From UBA5109 sp963975155 (GTDB lineage: Bacteria; Pseudomonadota; Gammaproteobacteria; Pseudomonadales; Pseudohongiellaceae), in contig CAXBFG010000002.1 of NCBI GenBank assembly GCA_963975155.1, positions 310,001 to 374,000 on the forward strand: 64,000 bases of DNA. The letters are read 5' to 3'. This document shows, piece after piece, positions 1 to 9,286 of the stretch (the stretch's first letter is position 1; every line of letters begins with the position of its first letter). The position numbers were made by a program, and so were the translations under genes. Under the pieces are notes generated by a model, which was not told the origin of the DNA, did no database searches, and saw only the letters and a program-made list of their open reading frames with translations.

Positions 1-244
1 GGCGTTTCATCGCAAACTCTGGAGAAGTCTGCAAAAAAAATTGCTGTGTTTGTTTGCCTGCCAGATAGTTAACAGTAATCGGTTCCAGGTTTGGATCAGT
101 ACCTGTAGCCTGAGACATAATCGGCGTTTCTACTTCAAGCACCCCACGCTGCAAAAAGAATTCCCTGGTTTCTTTTAACAATTTGGCCCTGGCTATCAAC
201 CGGTCTTTATTCGCTGATGGTTGCCATTGCCGGTCAGTCATCAT
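1..244 (-). CDS. epmA: EF-P--(R)-beta-lysine ligase EpmA, N-terminal part only
   Basis: This is the first 81 codons of a gene that runs off the left edge. The reading begins MMTDRQWQPS and continues into a class II lysyl-tRNA-synthetase-like start, with GVLEVETPIM and then LQTSPEFAMKR, which is the motif 1/2 region of the truncated LysRS paralogue EpmA (PoxA/GenX/YjeA). EpmA attaches (R)-beta-lysine to a conserved lysine of elongation factor P. The start is either of two adjacent ATGs (244 or 241). It begins four bases after the efp stop codon, so the two are almost certainly co-transcribed. The catalytic C-terminal part lies outside the window, so integrity cannot be judged. Confidence 0.88.
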   Translation of the reverse strand, partial: MMTDRQWQPSANKDRLIARAKLLKETREFFLQRGVLEVETPIMSQATGTDPNLEPITVNYLAGKQTQQFFLQTSPEFAMKR

Positions 245-248
245 CGCT

Positions 249-821
249 CTACTGTTTGGCTCGATTTTGGTATTCCCCGGTACGTGTATCGACCCGTAAG
301 ACATCGCCAATTTCTATAAACAAGGGCACTTTTACCACTGCGCCTGAACTGAGTGTGGCTGGTTTCGTACCACCCTGGGCAGTATCACCTTTCAAACCAG
401 GATCGGTAGCGGCGACTTCCAACTCAACAAAATTTGGCGGACTTACCGATATAGGAGCATCATTCCAGACAATAACCGTATATATTTCCTGCTCCTTGAG
501 CCAGTCTAAGGATTCGGTTATCGCGTTTTTATCAGCCGCTACCTGTTCGAAACTGCCGTCAGTCTTCATGAAATGCCAAAACTCACCATCCGTATAGAGA
601 TACTCCATCTCCAGTTCCATGACATCAGCGCTTTCAAGTGATTCCCCTGATTTAAAGGTACGGTCCCAAACCCGGCCATTCAAAAGATTACGCAATTTAA
701 CACGATTAAAAGCCTGCCCCTTTCCGGGTTTAACAAATTCATTATCTAAAATTGAACAGGGATCGCCATCCAGAAGTACTTTTAGTCCTGATTTAAATTC
801 ACTCGTTGAGAAGCTTGCCAT
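249..821 (-). CDS. efp: Elongation factor P
   Basis: Elongation factor P binds ribosomes stalled at polyproline stretches and stimulates peptide bond formation. The 190-residue protein aligns by eye with E. coli EF-P along its length: FVKPGKGQAF near residue 29, LYTDGEFWHFM, ISVSPPNFVELEV and a C-terminal VDTRTGEY. The loop lysine that EpmA modifies is Lys34 in the PGKG motif. I chose the ATG at 821 rather than one six codons upstream, because MASFSTSEFK matches the family start and an AGGA ribosome-binding sequence lies just upstream of it. epmA follows within four bases and epmB is divergent across 118 bases, so the whole modification pathway is in one place. Confidence 0.95.
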   Translation of the reverse strand: MASFSTSEFKSGLKVLLDGDPCSILDNEFVKPGKGQAFNRVKLRNLLNGRVWDRTFKSGESLESADVMELEMEYLYTDGEFWHFMKTDGSFEQVAADKNAITESLDWLKEQEIYTVIVWNDAPISVSPPNFVELEVAATDPGLKGDTAQGGTKPATLSSGAVVKVPLFIEIGDVLRVDTRTGEYQNRAKQ

Positions 822-939
822 GATTTTCCTCGTTGACACATCAATTCAGGCAGGAATGATATGAATTTAACAAAAGGAAAGCCAGTCAGCATCAATAATA
901 CAGTTAAACCTGCAGCCCATAATCAGCTATTATTGCAAT

Positions 940-1944
940 ATGTTAAAAATCATAACGCTACATAACCAAAATAGCTGGCAGGATTGCCTGGCTGACCTTA
1001 TTACCGACCCCCAGGAATTACTGGATTTGCTGGGTCTGAAGCCGGAGCAGCTGGATTTAAGTATGGACGTCTTACGGGAGTTCCCGCTACGTGTGCCCCG
1101 TACTTTTGCAGCCCGTATGCAAAAAGCAAATCCGCTCGATCCGCTGCTCCTGCAGGTACTACCGCAGGCAAATGAACTGACAGACTATCCCGGATATACT
1201 CTGGACCCTCTGGCAGAAATTCAGTTTAATCCCATCCCGGGCATACTTCACAAATACGCCGGGCGTATACTGCTTATGCCAACCAGTAGCTGCGCCATAC
1301 ATTGCCGCTATTGTTTTCGGCGCCATTTTCCCTATTCCGACAACCGACCCGATAAACGACAATGGTTACAGAGCCTGCAATATATTCGTGATGACAGCTC
1401 CATCATCGAAGTCATCCTAAGTGGCGGTGATCCTCTGGCTATTTCAGATAAACATCTGGAATGGCTTCTTGAACATTTGAGTGCTATTCCCCACCTACAG
1501 CGAGTCAGGATTCACACTCGTTTCCCTGTTGTGATCCCGCAACGAATCACACAAAAACTTTGTGATCTCTTAAGTCGTTTTCAGTTAAGATTTATTCTGG
1601 TATTACATTCTAACCACGCACAGGAACTTGATAATGACGTTAGTACTGCCTGTACCAGGCTTAAGGATGCAGGTGTGGACCTTTTAAATCAAAGTGTTTT
1701 ACTGAAGGGCATAAATGATAATCCAGAAGTATTATGCAATCTGAGCGAACGCTTGTTTACTTGTGGCGTAAGGCCTTACTACCTGCATATGTTGGACAAA
1801 GTAAAAGGCAGCGGACACTTTGAAGTTAGCTTGGCAAGGGCACAAAATATAATGACAGAACTCAGAGCTAGCTTGCCCGGCTATTTGGTACCTACACTTG
1901 TGCAGGAAGAAGTGGCCGCAAAAAATAAAATAACACTCGGTTGA
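940..1944 (+). CDS. epmB: EF-P beta-lysylation protein EpmB (lysine 2,3-aminomutase family)
   Basis: This radical-SAM, PLP-dependent enzyme converts (S)-alpha-lysine to (R)-beta-lysine, the substrate EpmA loads onto EF-P. The 334-residue length fits EpmB (YjeK) rather than the longer clostridial KamA. The [4Fe-4S] cluster motif CxxxCxxC is visible as CAIHCRYC at residues 118-125, followed by FRRHFPY, and the SAM-side motif appears as ILSGGDPL. The C-terminal part contains LVPTLVQEE, typical of the family. It is transcribed away from efp, with the shared intergenic region 822-939 holding both promoters. Confidence 0.93.
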   Translation: MLKIITLHNQNSWQDCLADLITDPQELLDLLGLKPEQLDLSMDVLREFPLRVPRTFAARMQKANPLDPLLLQVLPQANELTDYPGYTLDPLAEIQFNPIPGILHKYAGRILLMPTSSCAIHCRYCFRRHFPYSDNRPDKRQWLQSLQYIRDDSSIIEVILSGGDPLAISDKHLEWLLEHLSAIPHLQRVRIHTRFPVVIPQRITQKLCDLLSRFQLRFILVLHSNHAQELDNDVSTACTRLKDAGVDLLNQSVLLKGINDNPEVLCNLSERLFTCGVRPYYLHMLDKVKGSGHFEVSLARAQNIMTELRASLPGYLVPTLVQEEVAAKNKITLG

Positions 1945-2015
1945 ACATATTCTTTTGATAAAAATCTTCAGGAACTGGGCTACAATTAAAAACGGGAATC
2001 AGGCTGAGTCAAAAA

Positions 2016-4121
2016 ATGGATACCAAAGATAAACCAGAATTAATCCAGCTGCTTGTTATTTCCAATCAGTTCCATCTTGTCAATAAATTACTGAGTGCTT
2101 TACGTGAAGATGGTATTGAACTAAAAGCTTTCGGGGCAAATGACAAGGCCGGGCTCATTGAGCAACTTAAATTACAAAGTTGGGATCTGGTACTCTGTTG
2201 TGAAGATGCTGGAATTTCTCTTGCAAGTGCTCAGGAAACAATTCATGACCTGGGTCTGGAACTTCCAATAATATTTCTTGCAGATGAAGACTCTAAAGTT
2301 GATGCTGCTGAACTGCTGAATTCAGGCATCAGGGACTTCCTGCCTATCACTCAGATCAGGCATATCCAGCATGCAATCAGACGCGAAGTTGATACACATC
2401 AGCTTATAAACAATCACCGCTTGCTTGCATTGAACTTCAAGGAACTGGAGAAGCGCCAGCAGACTTTATTAAACAGCACGACACAAGCCCTGGCTTATAT
2501 ACAGGAAGGCATGCACCTTTATTGCAATGAAAGCTATGCAAAGTTATTTGCTTTTCCGAGCCAGTCAAGCATAGAACAAACACCGTTGCTCGATTTATTT
2601 CACAATAAAAGCAGGACTGATTTAAAAAAATTCCTAAGCAATAAAATTGAAGAAGAGCAAAGCATCAACCTTGTGATAGGCGATCAACACGCAAAAAACA
2701 ACGAAATGCAGTATGAAGTAGAGCTCACTTTTTTACCAATAAGCTTTAATGGACAGTCCTGCTTCCAGCTGATCGTAAAGGCCGCTACCGGCAACTCAGC
2801 ATATGCAGAAAAAATCAGTGCCGTTAATGCCCAAGACCTTCTGACCAGACTGTATAATAAAAACTATTTTCTTGAGAAAATTGAACAAGCTATCAGCCGG
2901 GCAATCAAGCAACAGCAGCTAGCTTCACTGTTAATAGTTCAAATCAATGAATTTCTTGATATTAAATCAACAATCGGCCTAAGTAACGCCAATCAGGTCC
3001 TGAATGATATTGCTAAATTTCTCAGGAAGTCTGTACAAAAGAAATTTGCTGCAGCCCGACTTGGTGATTATGAGTTCGGCTTACTCATCAATGAGTGCAG
3101 CCCCCTGGAAGCTGTAGAACTAGGGAATTTTATTAAAAGTAAAATAAACAATCATATAACCAGCGCCGCCTTACCCAGCCTGCAGTTAAGTTGCTCTATA
3201 GGCATAGCAACAATAAACGGACACGCGCTCGATAATGAAGATCTACTTGCCAAAGCCCGCATTAATCTCAACACAAATATAGGTAGTAATAAAAGTTCAG
3301 ACAACTACAGGATCGGGAAAGCCCGGGAACATACTATTGATGAAATGGCAGCTTATATTGACCTGGCGCTAAGAGAAAACCGTTTCAAATTGCTTTTCCA
3401 GCCTATAGTAAGTTTGAAGGGAGAAGTGGCACATGAATATGAAGTGCTCAGTCGCATGCAAGATAGCGAAAAAAATGACATCCCTCCATCTGAATACATG
3501 GCTATTGCAAATCTGAACGGTATGGGTGAAGAGCTCGACAAGGTTATTATCACTCAGGCTCTGGATGTCCTGCAGAACTCTAACAATAAGTCGGTTCGAC
3601 TAATTATTAATCTCACCAATAACACTTTAGTCAGTAAAACCTTTTTACCCTGGTTTGCCGATTCCTTACAAACTGCTGAAATCAGCACCGACCGAATCAT
3701 ATTTCAGATCAGTGAAACTCATATCTGCAATAACCTTGATTACTGCATACAGTTTTGCGAAGGCTTAAATCAATTAGGGCTATTGAGCATAGTCTGCCAT
3801 TATGGCTGCCTTGTAGACCCTGGAAATTATCTTGAGGCTATTCGCCCTGCTTACGTTAAACTGGACAGAACTCTGGTCAGGGATATCAGGTATAGTCAGC
3901 ATCATCAAAATGAACTGAAAAGGTTAATCTCTGGATTACACACTAAAAATTACAAAGTAGTGGTACCTCAAGTTGAAGATCCAAGTGCTTTACCAACATT
4001 GTGGAAGCTTGATGTGGACTATGTACAAGGCTATTACCTGGAAAAACCCAGTCAAACAATGGACTATGAATTTAATCAGAATCATGAAATTACTCTGAAT
4101 GCACCCCCACCTAACCAATAG
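2016..4121 (+). CDS. FimX-like REC-PAS-GGDEF-EAL protein, probably a c-di-GMP receptor
   Basis: The 701-residue protein reads as an N-terminal receiver-like domain (about 8-125), a linker and PAS-like domain (135-260), a GGDEF domain (270-430) and an EAL domain (440-690). Both output domains are degenerate in the FimX manner: the GGDEF signature is GDYEF at 350-354 and EAL is EVL at 476-478. The end, VDYVQGYYLEKPSQ followed by MDYEF, also matches FimX. FimX proteins bind c-di-GMP without turning it over and control type IV pilus assembly at the cell pole. The receiver lacks an obvious phosphoacceptor Asp (LVLCCED in place of LVLxD). It may form an operon with the next two genes (gaps of 23 and 13 bases). 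That it acts on pili is inferred from the family. Confidence 0.75.
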   Translation: MDTKDKPELIQLLVISNQFHLVNKLLSALREDGIELKAFGANDKAGLIEQLKLQSWDLVLCCEDAGISLASAQETIHDLGLELPIIFLADEDSKVDAAELLNSGIRDFLPITQIRHIQHAIRREVDTHQLINNHRLLALNFKELEKRQQTLLNSTTQALAYIQEGMHLYCNESYAKLFAFPSQSSIEQTPLLDLFHNKSRTDLKKFLSNKIEEEQSINLVIGDQHAKNNEMQYEVELTFLPISFNGQSCFQLIVKAATGNSAYAEKISAVNAQDLLTRLYNKNYFLEKIEQAISRAIKQQQLASLLIVQINEFLDIKSTIGLSNANQVLNDIAKFLRKSVQKKFAAARLGDYEFGLLINECSPLEAVELGNFIKSKINNHITSAALPSLQLSCSIGIATINGHALDNEDLLAKARINLNTNIGSNKSSDNYRIGKAREHTIDEMAAYIDLALRENRFKLLFQPIVSLKGEVAHEYEVLSRMQDSEKNDIPPSEYMAIANLNGMGEELDKVIITQALDVLQNSNNKSVRLIINLTNNTLVSKTFLPWFADSLQTAEISTDRIIFQISETHICNNLDYCIQFCEGLNQLGLLSIVCHYGCLVDPGNYLEAIRPAYVKLDRTLVRDIRYSQHHQNELKRLISGLHTKNYKVVVPQVEDPSALPTLWKLDVDYVQGYYLEKPSQTMDYEFNQNHEITLNAPPPNQ

Positions 4122-4144
4122 TCTTTGTTTATCTTAGTTCTTAT

Positions 4145-5479
4145 ATGATCACTCCTTTATTTTTAAAAAGATTAAACCTGCATTATAAAATAGCATTATG
4201 CTTCTGCAGCGTTTTGATATTAACCTTGAGTACCTTATGGCTGCTTATCGAGAATGAAGTAGAATCCAATTTGCAGCTTCAGGCAGATGATTTGGGTGAC
4301 ACACTCACGCAACAAACTGCTGATTCTATAAGAGAGTTAGTCCTGGCAAATGATTTACTGGGTCTCAATGTCGTTATTAATCAACTGACCCGCAATGGCA
4401 GTATCAGCAAAATATCAGTCTATGATGTGGATTCAAACATCCTCGCAAGTGCCGGCACTGCGGTATTAAATAATCCTATTGAGACTCTTTATAGTGCTGA
4501 GATCACCCTGCAGGACGCCGTAGCTGGCTCAGTCGAGCTTGAACTTGACACCAGCAAGTTAATAGCCAATCTCAATAGTATTTATTATTACTTTCTGGGC
4601 ACATTGTTATTTGGGCTTCTGTTTGCAATAGCAATTTCACTTGCACTTGCTTCACACATTATTAACCCACTTCAAACTTTAAAGGCGGCAATGCAGGACC
4701 CTGATGAAGGTTCAATAAGTATTGATGACCATAGGCATGATGAAATTACAGAGCTACAGGCTGCCAGTAAGGCTCTGCTGGAGAAATATCAGGAAACTCG
4801 TTCACATCAAATGAGCTTATCAGGATTCAGTAATAATAATAAAAAACCTGCTCAATCCAGCAAATTAATGGCCAGCTTACTTGTTATCAAAGTTGTAAAT
4901 GTAAACACTGCCATCGAATTACTTCACCCCAGTACATTATCTCTTTTATTAAACGAGTATTATTTTTATCTCAAACAGGCAGCAAAACTCTATGGAGGGA
5001 CTGTGCAGCGTTTCTCCGGAGATTCTGCTTTGGTTTCCTTTGATACCCGAAATTGTGGTGAGGAACACAGCTTTAATGCTGTTTGTTGCGCACAATTATT
5101 CTTGCTTTTGATGCAAAGAATCAATCAAAGTCATCATGCTAAAAAGTCGCAAGCTTTACAATTCAGGTTAGCCATACATAGTGGCGAAACTTTCTTCACG
5201 GTTGATTCCAGCAATGAAGGCAAACAGGCTGTTTTAGGGAAAACATTGGAAACTTGTTATTTTTTAAGTAAAAGGAGCCAACCTGGCCAACTCATTATCA
5301 GTGAGACTACATACTCCCAGGCAGATGTAGAAAATCGCCTGCAAAGTTCAGACAGCATTGAAATTACAATGCCTACTGATAATATGTCATTTATGGCTTA
5401 TCTGTTAAGCTCAAATATGGGCTCATATTCGGAGTTATTACAAAAACAATCTTTTCACATTCTTCCGCCAACTGATTAA
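4145..5479 (+). CDS. Membrane sensor with HAMP-like linker and degenerate class III nucleotide cyclase domain
   Basis: A 444-residue inner-membrane protein with two transmembrane segments (about 17-37 and 147-170) enclosing a periplasmic sensing region of about 110 residues. A HAMP-like stretch (171-225) leads to a class III adenylate/guanylate cyclase homology domain (240-430). The second half of the catalytic core is recognisable, with GGTVQRFSGDSALVSF near 284-299, and LRPGQLIIS-like sequence (SQPGQLIIS) later. The first metal-binding aspartate is missing: the expected FxDIxGF strand reads VIKVVNVN. The usual asparagine/arginine pair is also not clear, so catalytic activity is doubtful and a signalling or scaffold role is likelier. 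It lies between the FimX-like gene and the LqsR-like gene on the same strand. Confidence 0.6.
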   Translation: MITPLFLKRLNLHYKIALCFCSVLILTLSTLWLLIENEVESNLQLQADDLGDTLTQQTADSIRELVLANDLLGLNVVINQLTRNGSISKISVYDVDSNILASAGTAVLNNPIETLYSAEITLQDAVAGSVELELDTSKLIANLNSIYYYFLGTLLFGLLFAIAISLALASHIINPLQTLKAAMQDPDEGSISIDDHRHDEITELQAASKALLEKYQETRSHQMSLSGFSNNNKKPAQSSKLMASLLVIKVVNVNTAIELLHPSTLSLLLNEYYFYLKQAAKLYGGTVQRFSGDSALVSFDTRNCGEEHSFNAVCCAQLFLLLMQRINQSHHAKKSQALQFRLAIHSGETFFTVDSSNEGKQAVLGKTLETCYFLSKRSQPGQLIISETTYSQADVENRLQSSDSIEITMPTDNMSFMAYLLSSNMGSYSELLQKQSFHILPPTD

Positions 5480-5492
5480 ATCAAAAATTATT

Positions 5493-6554
5493 ATGGATAA
5501 AGACAATAAAGAAACGGACAAGACATTTACTGTAGGGCATCCCTTTTATTTTCCGACACAAGTAATTTTACTGGACGATGACCCTGATTTCCTTGAAGGG
5601 ATAAGTCTGATGCTCAATAAAAATCTTAGTTTCAAACTTTTTCAATCTGCCAGCCAGGCCTTAGATTATGTAAACAATGCTCATAAGCATGTTCAAATTC
5701 AAGAACGCTGTTACTCTAATTACAAGACCGGACCTATGGAATCTGATTCTCTGTCTCACATTGATATAGACAAACTGCACCTGGAAGTAATGAACGGAGC
5801 AAGATTTCAAACTGCATCGTCAGTGATCGTTGATTACAGCATGCCGGAGATGAATGGTCTGGAATTTTTGCTTAATGTGAAAAACCCATTCATAAAAAAG
5901 GTTTTATTGACCGGTCAAGCCGACACTGAACTCGCAATTAAAGCATTTAATAAGCAACTGATAGATCAATTCATTGACAAACATGACCCTAAATTAAGAC
6001 TAAAAATTAATAGCGTTATTGCTAACTTCCAGGATCAGTATTTCAGAAACAGTTTTAAATTGATCACAGACCCTATAATTGCAAATAATCGTGATGCTTT
6101 TCTAGTCGACAGTATTTTCCAGCAATTCTTCCAGGATTTAAGAGAAAAATATAATTGTGTTGAATATTATATGATTGATTCACCAAATCCTGGTTTTCTG
6201 CTCATTGACGCTAAAGGCTTACGTTACAGTTTATTTGTTTTCACTAAAGAAGCTTTGGATTTACATCTGAAAGCCTTGCAGGATTTTAAGGCTCCAAAAC
6301 AATTAATTGAAAAAGTAAAATCTGGCGAATTACTCCCGAACTTGAAACTAAGCAGTGAAGAAAACTGTATCACTGCTGAAGTCATTAATAATTGGAATAA
6401 GCATTACTTTCCAGCAATCAAAATCAGTCATTCTTCAAATTTTCATGCAACATTAATTGCTGATGATACTTTGAAGAGTTTAAAAAATAGCAATCTTATT
6501 GCTTATGCTGATTTTCTGGAAGCCAATACAATGACCAACGAAGTATTGCATTGA
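5493..6554 (+). CDS. LqsR-like response regulator with long receiver insertion and unknown output domain
   Basis: The 353-residue protein begins with a receiver domain: acidic triad DDDPDF at 28-33, phosphoacceptor Asp114 in VIVDYSMPEMNG, and VLLTGQAD with a following KHD. Between the first helix and the phosphoacceptor there is an insertion of roughly 40 residues, so the Asp is far later than in a standard receiver. That layout, the total length and the lack of a DNA-binding domain recall Legionella LqsR (about 350 residues, phosphorylated near Asp108). The C-terminal 190 residues match no fold I can name. It is convergent with a histidine kinase of LqsS/CqsS style, the natural partner. The LqsR assignment is by architecture, not by alignment, and should be treated as provisional. 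Confidence 0.55.
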   Translation: MDKDNKETDKTFTVGHPFYFPTQVILLDDDPDFLEGISLMLNKNLSFKLFQSASQALDYVNNAHKHVQIQERCYSNYKTGPMESDSLSHIDIDKLHLEVMNGARFQTASSVIVDYSMPEMNGLEFLLNVKNPFIKKVLLTGQADTELAIKAFNKQLIDQFIDKHDPKLRLKINSVIANFQDQYFRNSFKLITDPIIANNRDAFLVDSIFQQFFQDLREKYNCVEYYMIDSPNPGFLLIDAKGLRYSLFVFTKEALDLHLKALQDFKAPKQLIEKVKSGELLPNLKLSSEENCITAEVINNWNKHYFPAIKISHSSNFHATLIADDTLKSLKNSNLIAYADFLEANTMTNEVLH

Positions 6555-6583
6555 GCTAAAGCAAAAGGTGTTACACATATGCT

Positions 6584-8104
6584 TCAAGAGAAGGCATTTA
6601 ACTCTGGCAAACTAATTTTAAATTCACAGTACTCTCCCACAACAGACTCACACTCAATTTTTCCATGGAAATTCTGAATAGTTCTTTTACAATAAGCTAA
6701 TCCAGCTCCTGTGCCCCCTTCTTTTGTTGTAAAAAAACCGTCAAATATTTTTTCAAGCTCATCTTCTCCAATACCTAATCCTGTGTCTCTGAAATAAATA
6801 ATGTTGCTTCTTTCATTAGGCATAGCCGGATTCCGCAACTTTCCGGCCTCAAGTGTAATATATATTTTCCCTTTTTGAGCTGAACCTAAGGCATATAATG
6901 CATTTTTTAACAGATTGAAAATCACATAAACAAACATACTTTCTATCCCCAGGAATTTAAAATCATCTGCCAAATCCAATATTACTTTTTCTCTTTCGCC
7001 ACTTTTAAATGGATATCTTTCTACCGCTTGCTCAATGCTTTCTGAAGCTGAGCAAACATTCATCTGATTTTCATCAAGAGATGTTTCCCGTAAATTCATC
7101 AGCAGCATATCAATAACAGTATTTGCCTGATCTATCATTAGTGTAATTCTACCAGGCGTAGACTTTAGTCCATTTAAATGCTCTTCCCTAATCACAGGAA
7201 AATCATCAGGTGCGGCCTTTACCGCATAAAAATATGCTTTGATTAATTCAGGCAAATATTCATCAACTCCGGATATACTGGCTCTGATACCTGATAAAGG
7301 AGTGCGCATTTCATGAGCAATATTGCTACTGATACTTTGCATGACTTGCATTTTTTCTGCATGATCCATCGCTGTCTGCAACATAACCTGTTGATAGATT
7401 CTAATACGATCAAGTATTAATGCTAATTGACTGGCTAAATATTCAAGAATTCGAAGTTGCTCATTTTTATAAGCATCTCTTTGTTCGTTTTGAGATATTA
7501 AAATTAAACAGAGTAATTGATGATTATGAATTATTGGAATGGCCAGGCTTGTCTCTGTAACAGTAAATATTTTCTTATTTTCAGAATGCACATCCTTTTT
7601 AGAAAATATATTATTAATGTTTAGTACTTCACTAATAAAACTATCTGACAAATTAACTTGCTTGTTATCAGATTCTGGCCAGACTCTGAGTTTATTTGTA
7701 TTTGTCGTTTTTGCCGGAGCATCCAGGCTGGTTATCATTTCTATTTCAATATTTTCATTTAAAAAGAATATGACCTGATCTGCATTTAACTGATCTCGTA
7801 AAGCCACATCCACTAATCTTAAGACTTTATCAGCCTCAATATAATTTTGAATTTTTTTATTAAGCTCTAGAACTTCGCTAAATACAACCAACTCATTTCT
7901 ATAATCACCTCCTGTAAACTGCTTTATCACTCTAAGCAAATAATCATGGCTGAGAATTATAAAAATCAATAACGATGCATAAATCACTGGCTGCCAATAA
8001 GACCCAATACTAAGATAATCAGCAAACAAAAACCTTATCAGTAAAGCAAAGAGTGTGTACGCTGCCACTAAATACAAATAGTTTTTATTAATCTTGAATT
8101 TCAT
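6584..8104 (-). CDS. Sensor histidine kinase, 2TM-GAF with LqsS/CqsS-like catalytic core
   Basis: The 506-residue kinase has two N-terminal transmembrane helices (about 9-29 and 38-57), a GAF-like sensor (70-235) and a histidine kinase core. His264 sits in SNIAHEMRTPLSGI, the N box is NLLKNALYAL near 398, G1 is DTGLGIG near 440 and G2 is GGTGAGLAYCKR near 463. The H-box style, the spacer containing EYLPELIKAY and IDMLLMNL before the ATPase domain, and the FFTTKEGGTGAGLA lid recall the CqsS/LqsS alpha-hydroxyketone sensors, but those have six membrane helices and no GAF. It has no attached receiver. It converges on the LqsR-like gene, its likely partner, with a 29-base gap. The ligand is unknown. 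Confidence 0.72.
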   Translation of the reverse strand: MKFKINKNYLYLVAAYTLFALLIRFLFADYLSIGSYWQPVIYASLLIFIILSHDYLLRVIKQFTGGDYRNELVVFSEVLELNKKIQNYIEADKVLRLVDVALRDQLNADQVIFFLNENIEIEMITSLDAPAKTTNTNKLRVWPESDNKQVNLSDSFISEVLNINNIFSKKDVHSENKKIFTVTETSLAIPIIHNHQLLCLILISQNEQRDAYKNEQLRILEYLASQLALILDRIRIYQQVMLQTAMDHAEKMQVMQSISSNIAHEMRTPLSGIRASISGVDEYLPELIKAYFYAVKAAPDDFPVIREEHLNGLKSTPGRITLMIDQANTVIDMLLMNLRETSLDENQMNVCSASESIEQAVERYPFKSGEREKVILDLADDFKFLGIESMFVYVIFNLLKNALYALGSAQKGKIYITLEAGKLRNPAMPNERSNIIYFRDTGLGIGEDELEKIFDGFFTTKEGGTGAGLAYCKRTIQNFHGKIECESVVGEYCEFKISLPELNAFS

Positions 8105-8132
8105 CTAAAGTCAGTTAGTTACATGATAGCTA

Positions 8133-8711
8133 ATGATGGCATTATGCCTCTATTTTGTGCCCTATTTTATAGTTTTATTTCTCGTGTATACTTGTAAACC
8201 AATTTATAATTTATATAATTTTGAAGCTGATCATATTAGCTTAAATTTTAATTTAATTACTTACTTTATATTCCATATGCAGATGTTATATAGATTACCC
8301 AAAATACTTTTCTTCCCTCTGGTCCTGATCTGGAGCGTCATATATGGCGGAATTGCCGGTTTCATTTATAAAGTATTCGCTGTATATGAAAACTGGTTAG
8401 CCATCAATCGTTTACAGATGCGTCTTTGGAAGAAATTTCCAAATCGAAGCTATCGCAAATATATTGAAAGCATGTGGGCTCATCAAGTCCAAGGCCGACC
8501 TGTTGAGCTTGCTGAATTCAGAAAAATCCAATTGGAAAAATCTCACCCTGATGAACCCTTCCCGGTACTTTGTTTACTCACAAATACTTTTTTTATGGTG
8601 CTCATTACCCCATTTATGGCATTATCCGGCCTCTATTATGGCCCCACATATGTTTTCAAGACATTATTGATGCAGCACAACCGATATTTTAATCACCCTG
8701 TTGTAAAATAG
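8133..8711 (+). CDS. Small membrane protein of unknown function
   Basis: I do not recognise this 192-residue protein. It has a hydrophobic N-terminus, a second hydrophobic stretch around 55-80 (PKILFFPLVLIWSVIYGGIAG) split over two segments, a basic central region rich in Arg and Lys, and a last hydrophobic segment at about 145-175. The start is uncertain: the ATG at 8133 lies only 28 bases from the divergent kinase start and has no good ribosome-binding site, and an internal ATG at about 8285 would give a shorter protein beginning at MLYRLPKI. It precedes the receiver gene by 35 bases on the same strand, so the two may be co-transcribed. Composition is very AT-rich, as elsewhere in this signalling island. 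Confidence 0.55.
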   Translation: MMALCLYFVPYFIVLFLVYTCKPIYNLYNFEADHISLNFNLITYFIFHMQMLYRLPKILFFPLVLIWSVIYGGIAGFIYKVFAVYENWLAINRLQMRLWKKFPNRSYRKYIESMWAHQVQGRPVELAEFRKIQLEKSHPDEPFPVLCLLTNTFFMVLITPFMALSGLYYGPTYVFKTLLMQHNRYFNHPVVK

Positions 8712-8746
8712 TGAACCGCGCCACAATTAACTAAAATAACCGATTC

Positions 8747-9286
8747 ATGAGTGGATTTTTGATGTCTTTATTTTCTTCCAGATCTACTAAAGAAGAAAAA
8801 CCTCTGGTTTTAGTGGTTGAAGACAATGAATTACAATCTGATTTAATCACTAAACTAATAAACGAAACCGGTCTCTATCGGGCCCTGACGGCCTATAACG
8901 GTTATGATGCCTTTGAAATACTTAGCATGCACCAACGAGGTTTCGATTTTCTCTCCAATAAGATTGCTTGTATCCTGCTGGACTGGCAGATGCCTAAAAT
9001 GCATGGCGAAAAATTTTTGAAATTATTAAGAGAAAAGGAAAACCGAAGCCCATTCAAACGTCATATCCCGGTAGTTATCATCTCTGCCTATGACGACAGA
9101 GAGCGTCGCCGAATTGCTGAAGATCCCGAGTTAGGGCTGGCCTCTGCCTACCTTCAAAAACCTTTTAGTGAAGATCAACTACTCAACATACTTAAGCGAA
9201 TTGTTATTAATAAGGAAGCTGAGGTATTACGCGAGCTACTGATTGAGCAAAGGGCAAGGGAAGCTCAGGAGTACAAAAAGCCTTAA
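8747..9286 (+). CDS. Stand-alone response regulator receiver protein
   Basis: The 179-residue protein is essentially one receiver domain with a short basic tail and no output domain. The acidic pair is VVEDNELQ near residue 25, the phosphoacceptor is Asp79 in ILLDWQMPKMHG, the signalling Ser/Thr position is VVIISAYD, and the conserved lysine is Lys138 in LQKPF. There is a 10-20 residue insertion before the phosphoacceptor strand (MHQRGFDFLSNK), similar in position to the longer one in the LqsR-like protein. It overlaps the convergent 7TM-GAF kinase gene by four bases, so that kinase is the obvious candidate partner. Output must be through protein contact. Confidence 0.8.
   Translation: MSGFLMSLFSSRSTKEEKPLVLVVEDNELQSDLITKLINETGLYRALTAYNGYDAFEILSMHQRGFDFLSNKIACILLDWQMPKMHGEKFLKLLREKENRSPFKRHIPVVIISAYDDRERRRIAEDPELGLASAYLQKPFSEDQLLNILKRIVINKEAEVLRELLIEQRAREAQEYKKP

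Noticed and set aside
4145..5479. Active adenylate cyclase
   Set aside because: The first metal-binding Asp and the paired transition-state residues are not seen, so activity was not assigned.
6584..8104. Hybrid kinase with its own receiver like LqsS/CqsS
   Set aside because: The protein ends after the ATPase domain; no receiver is attached.
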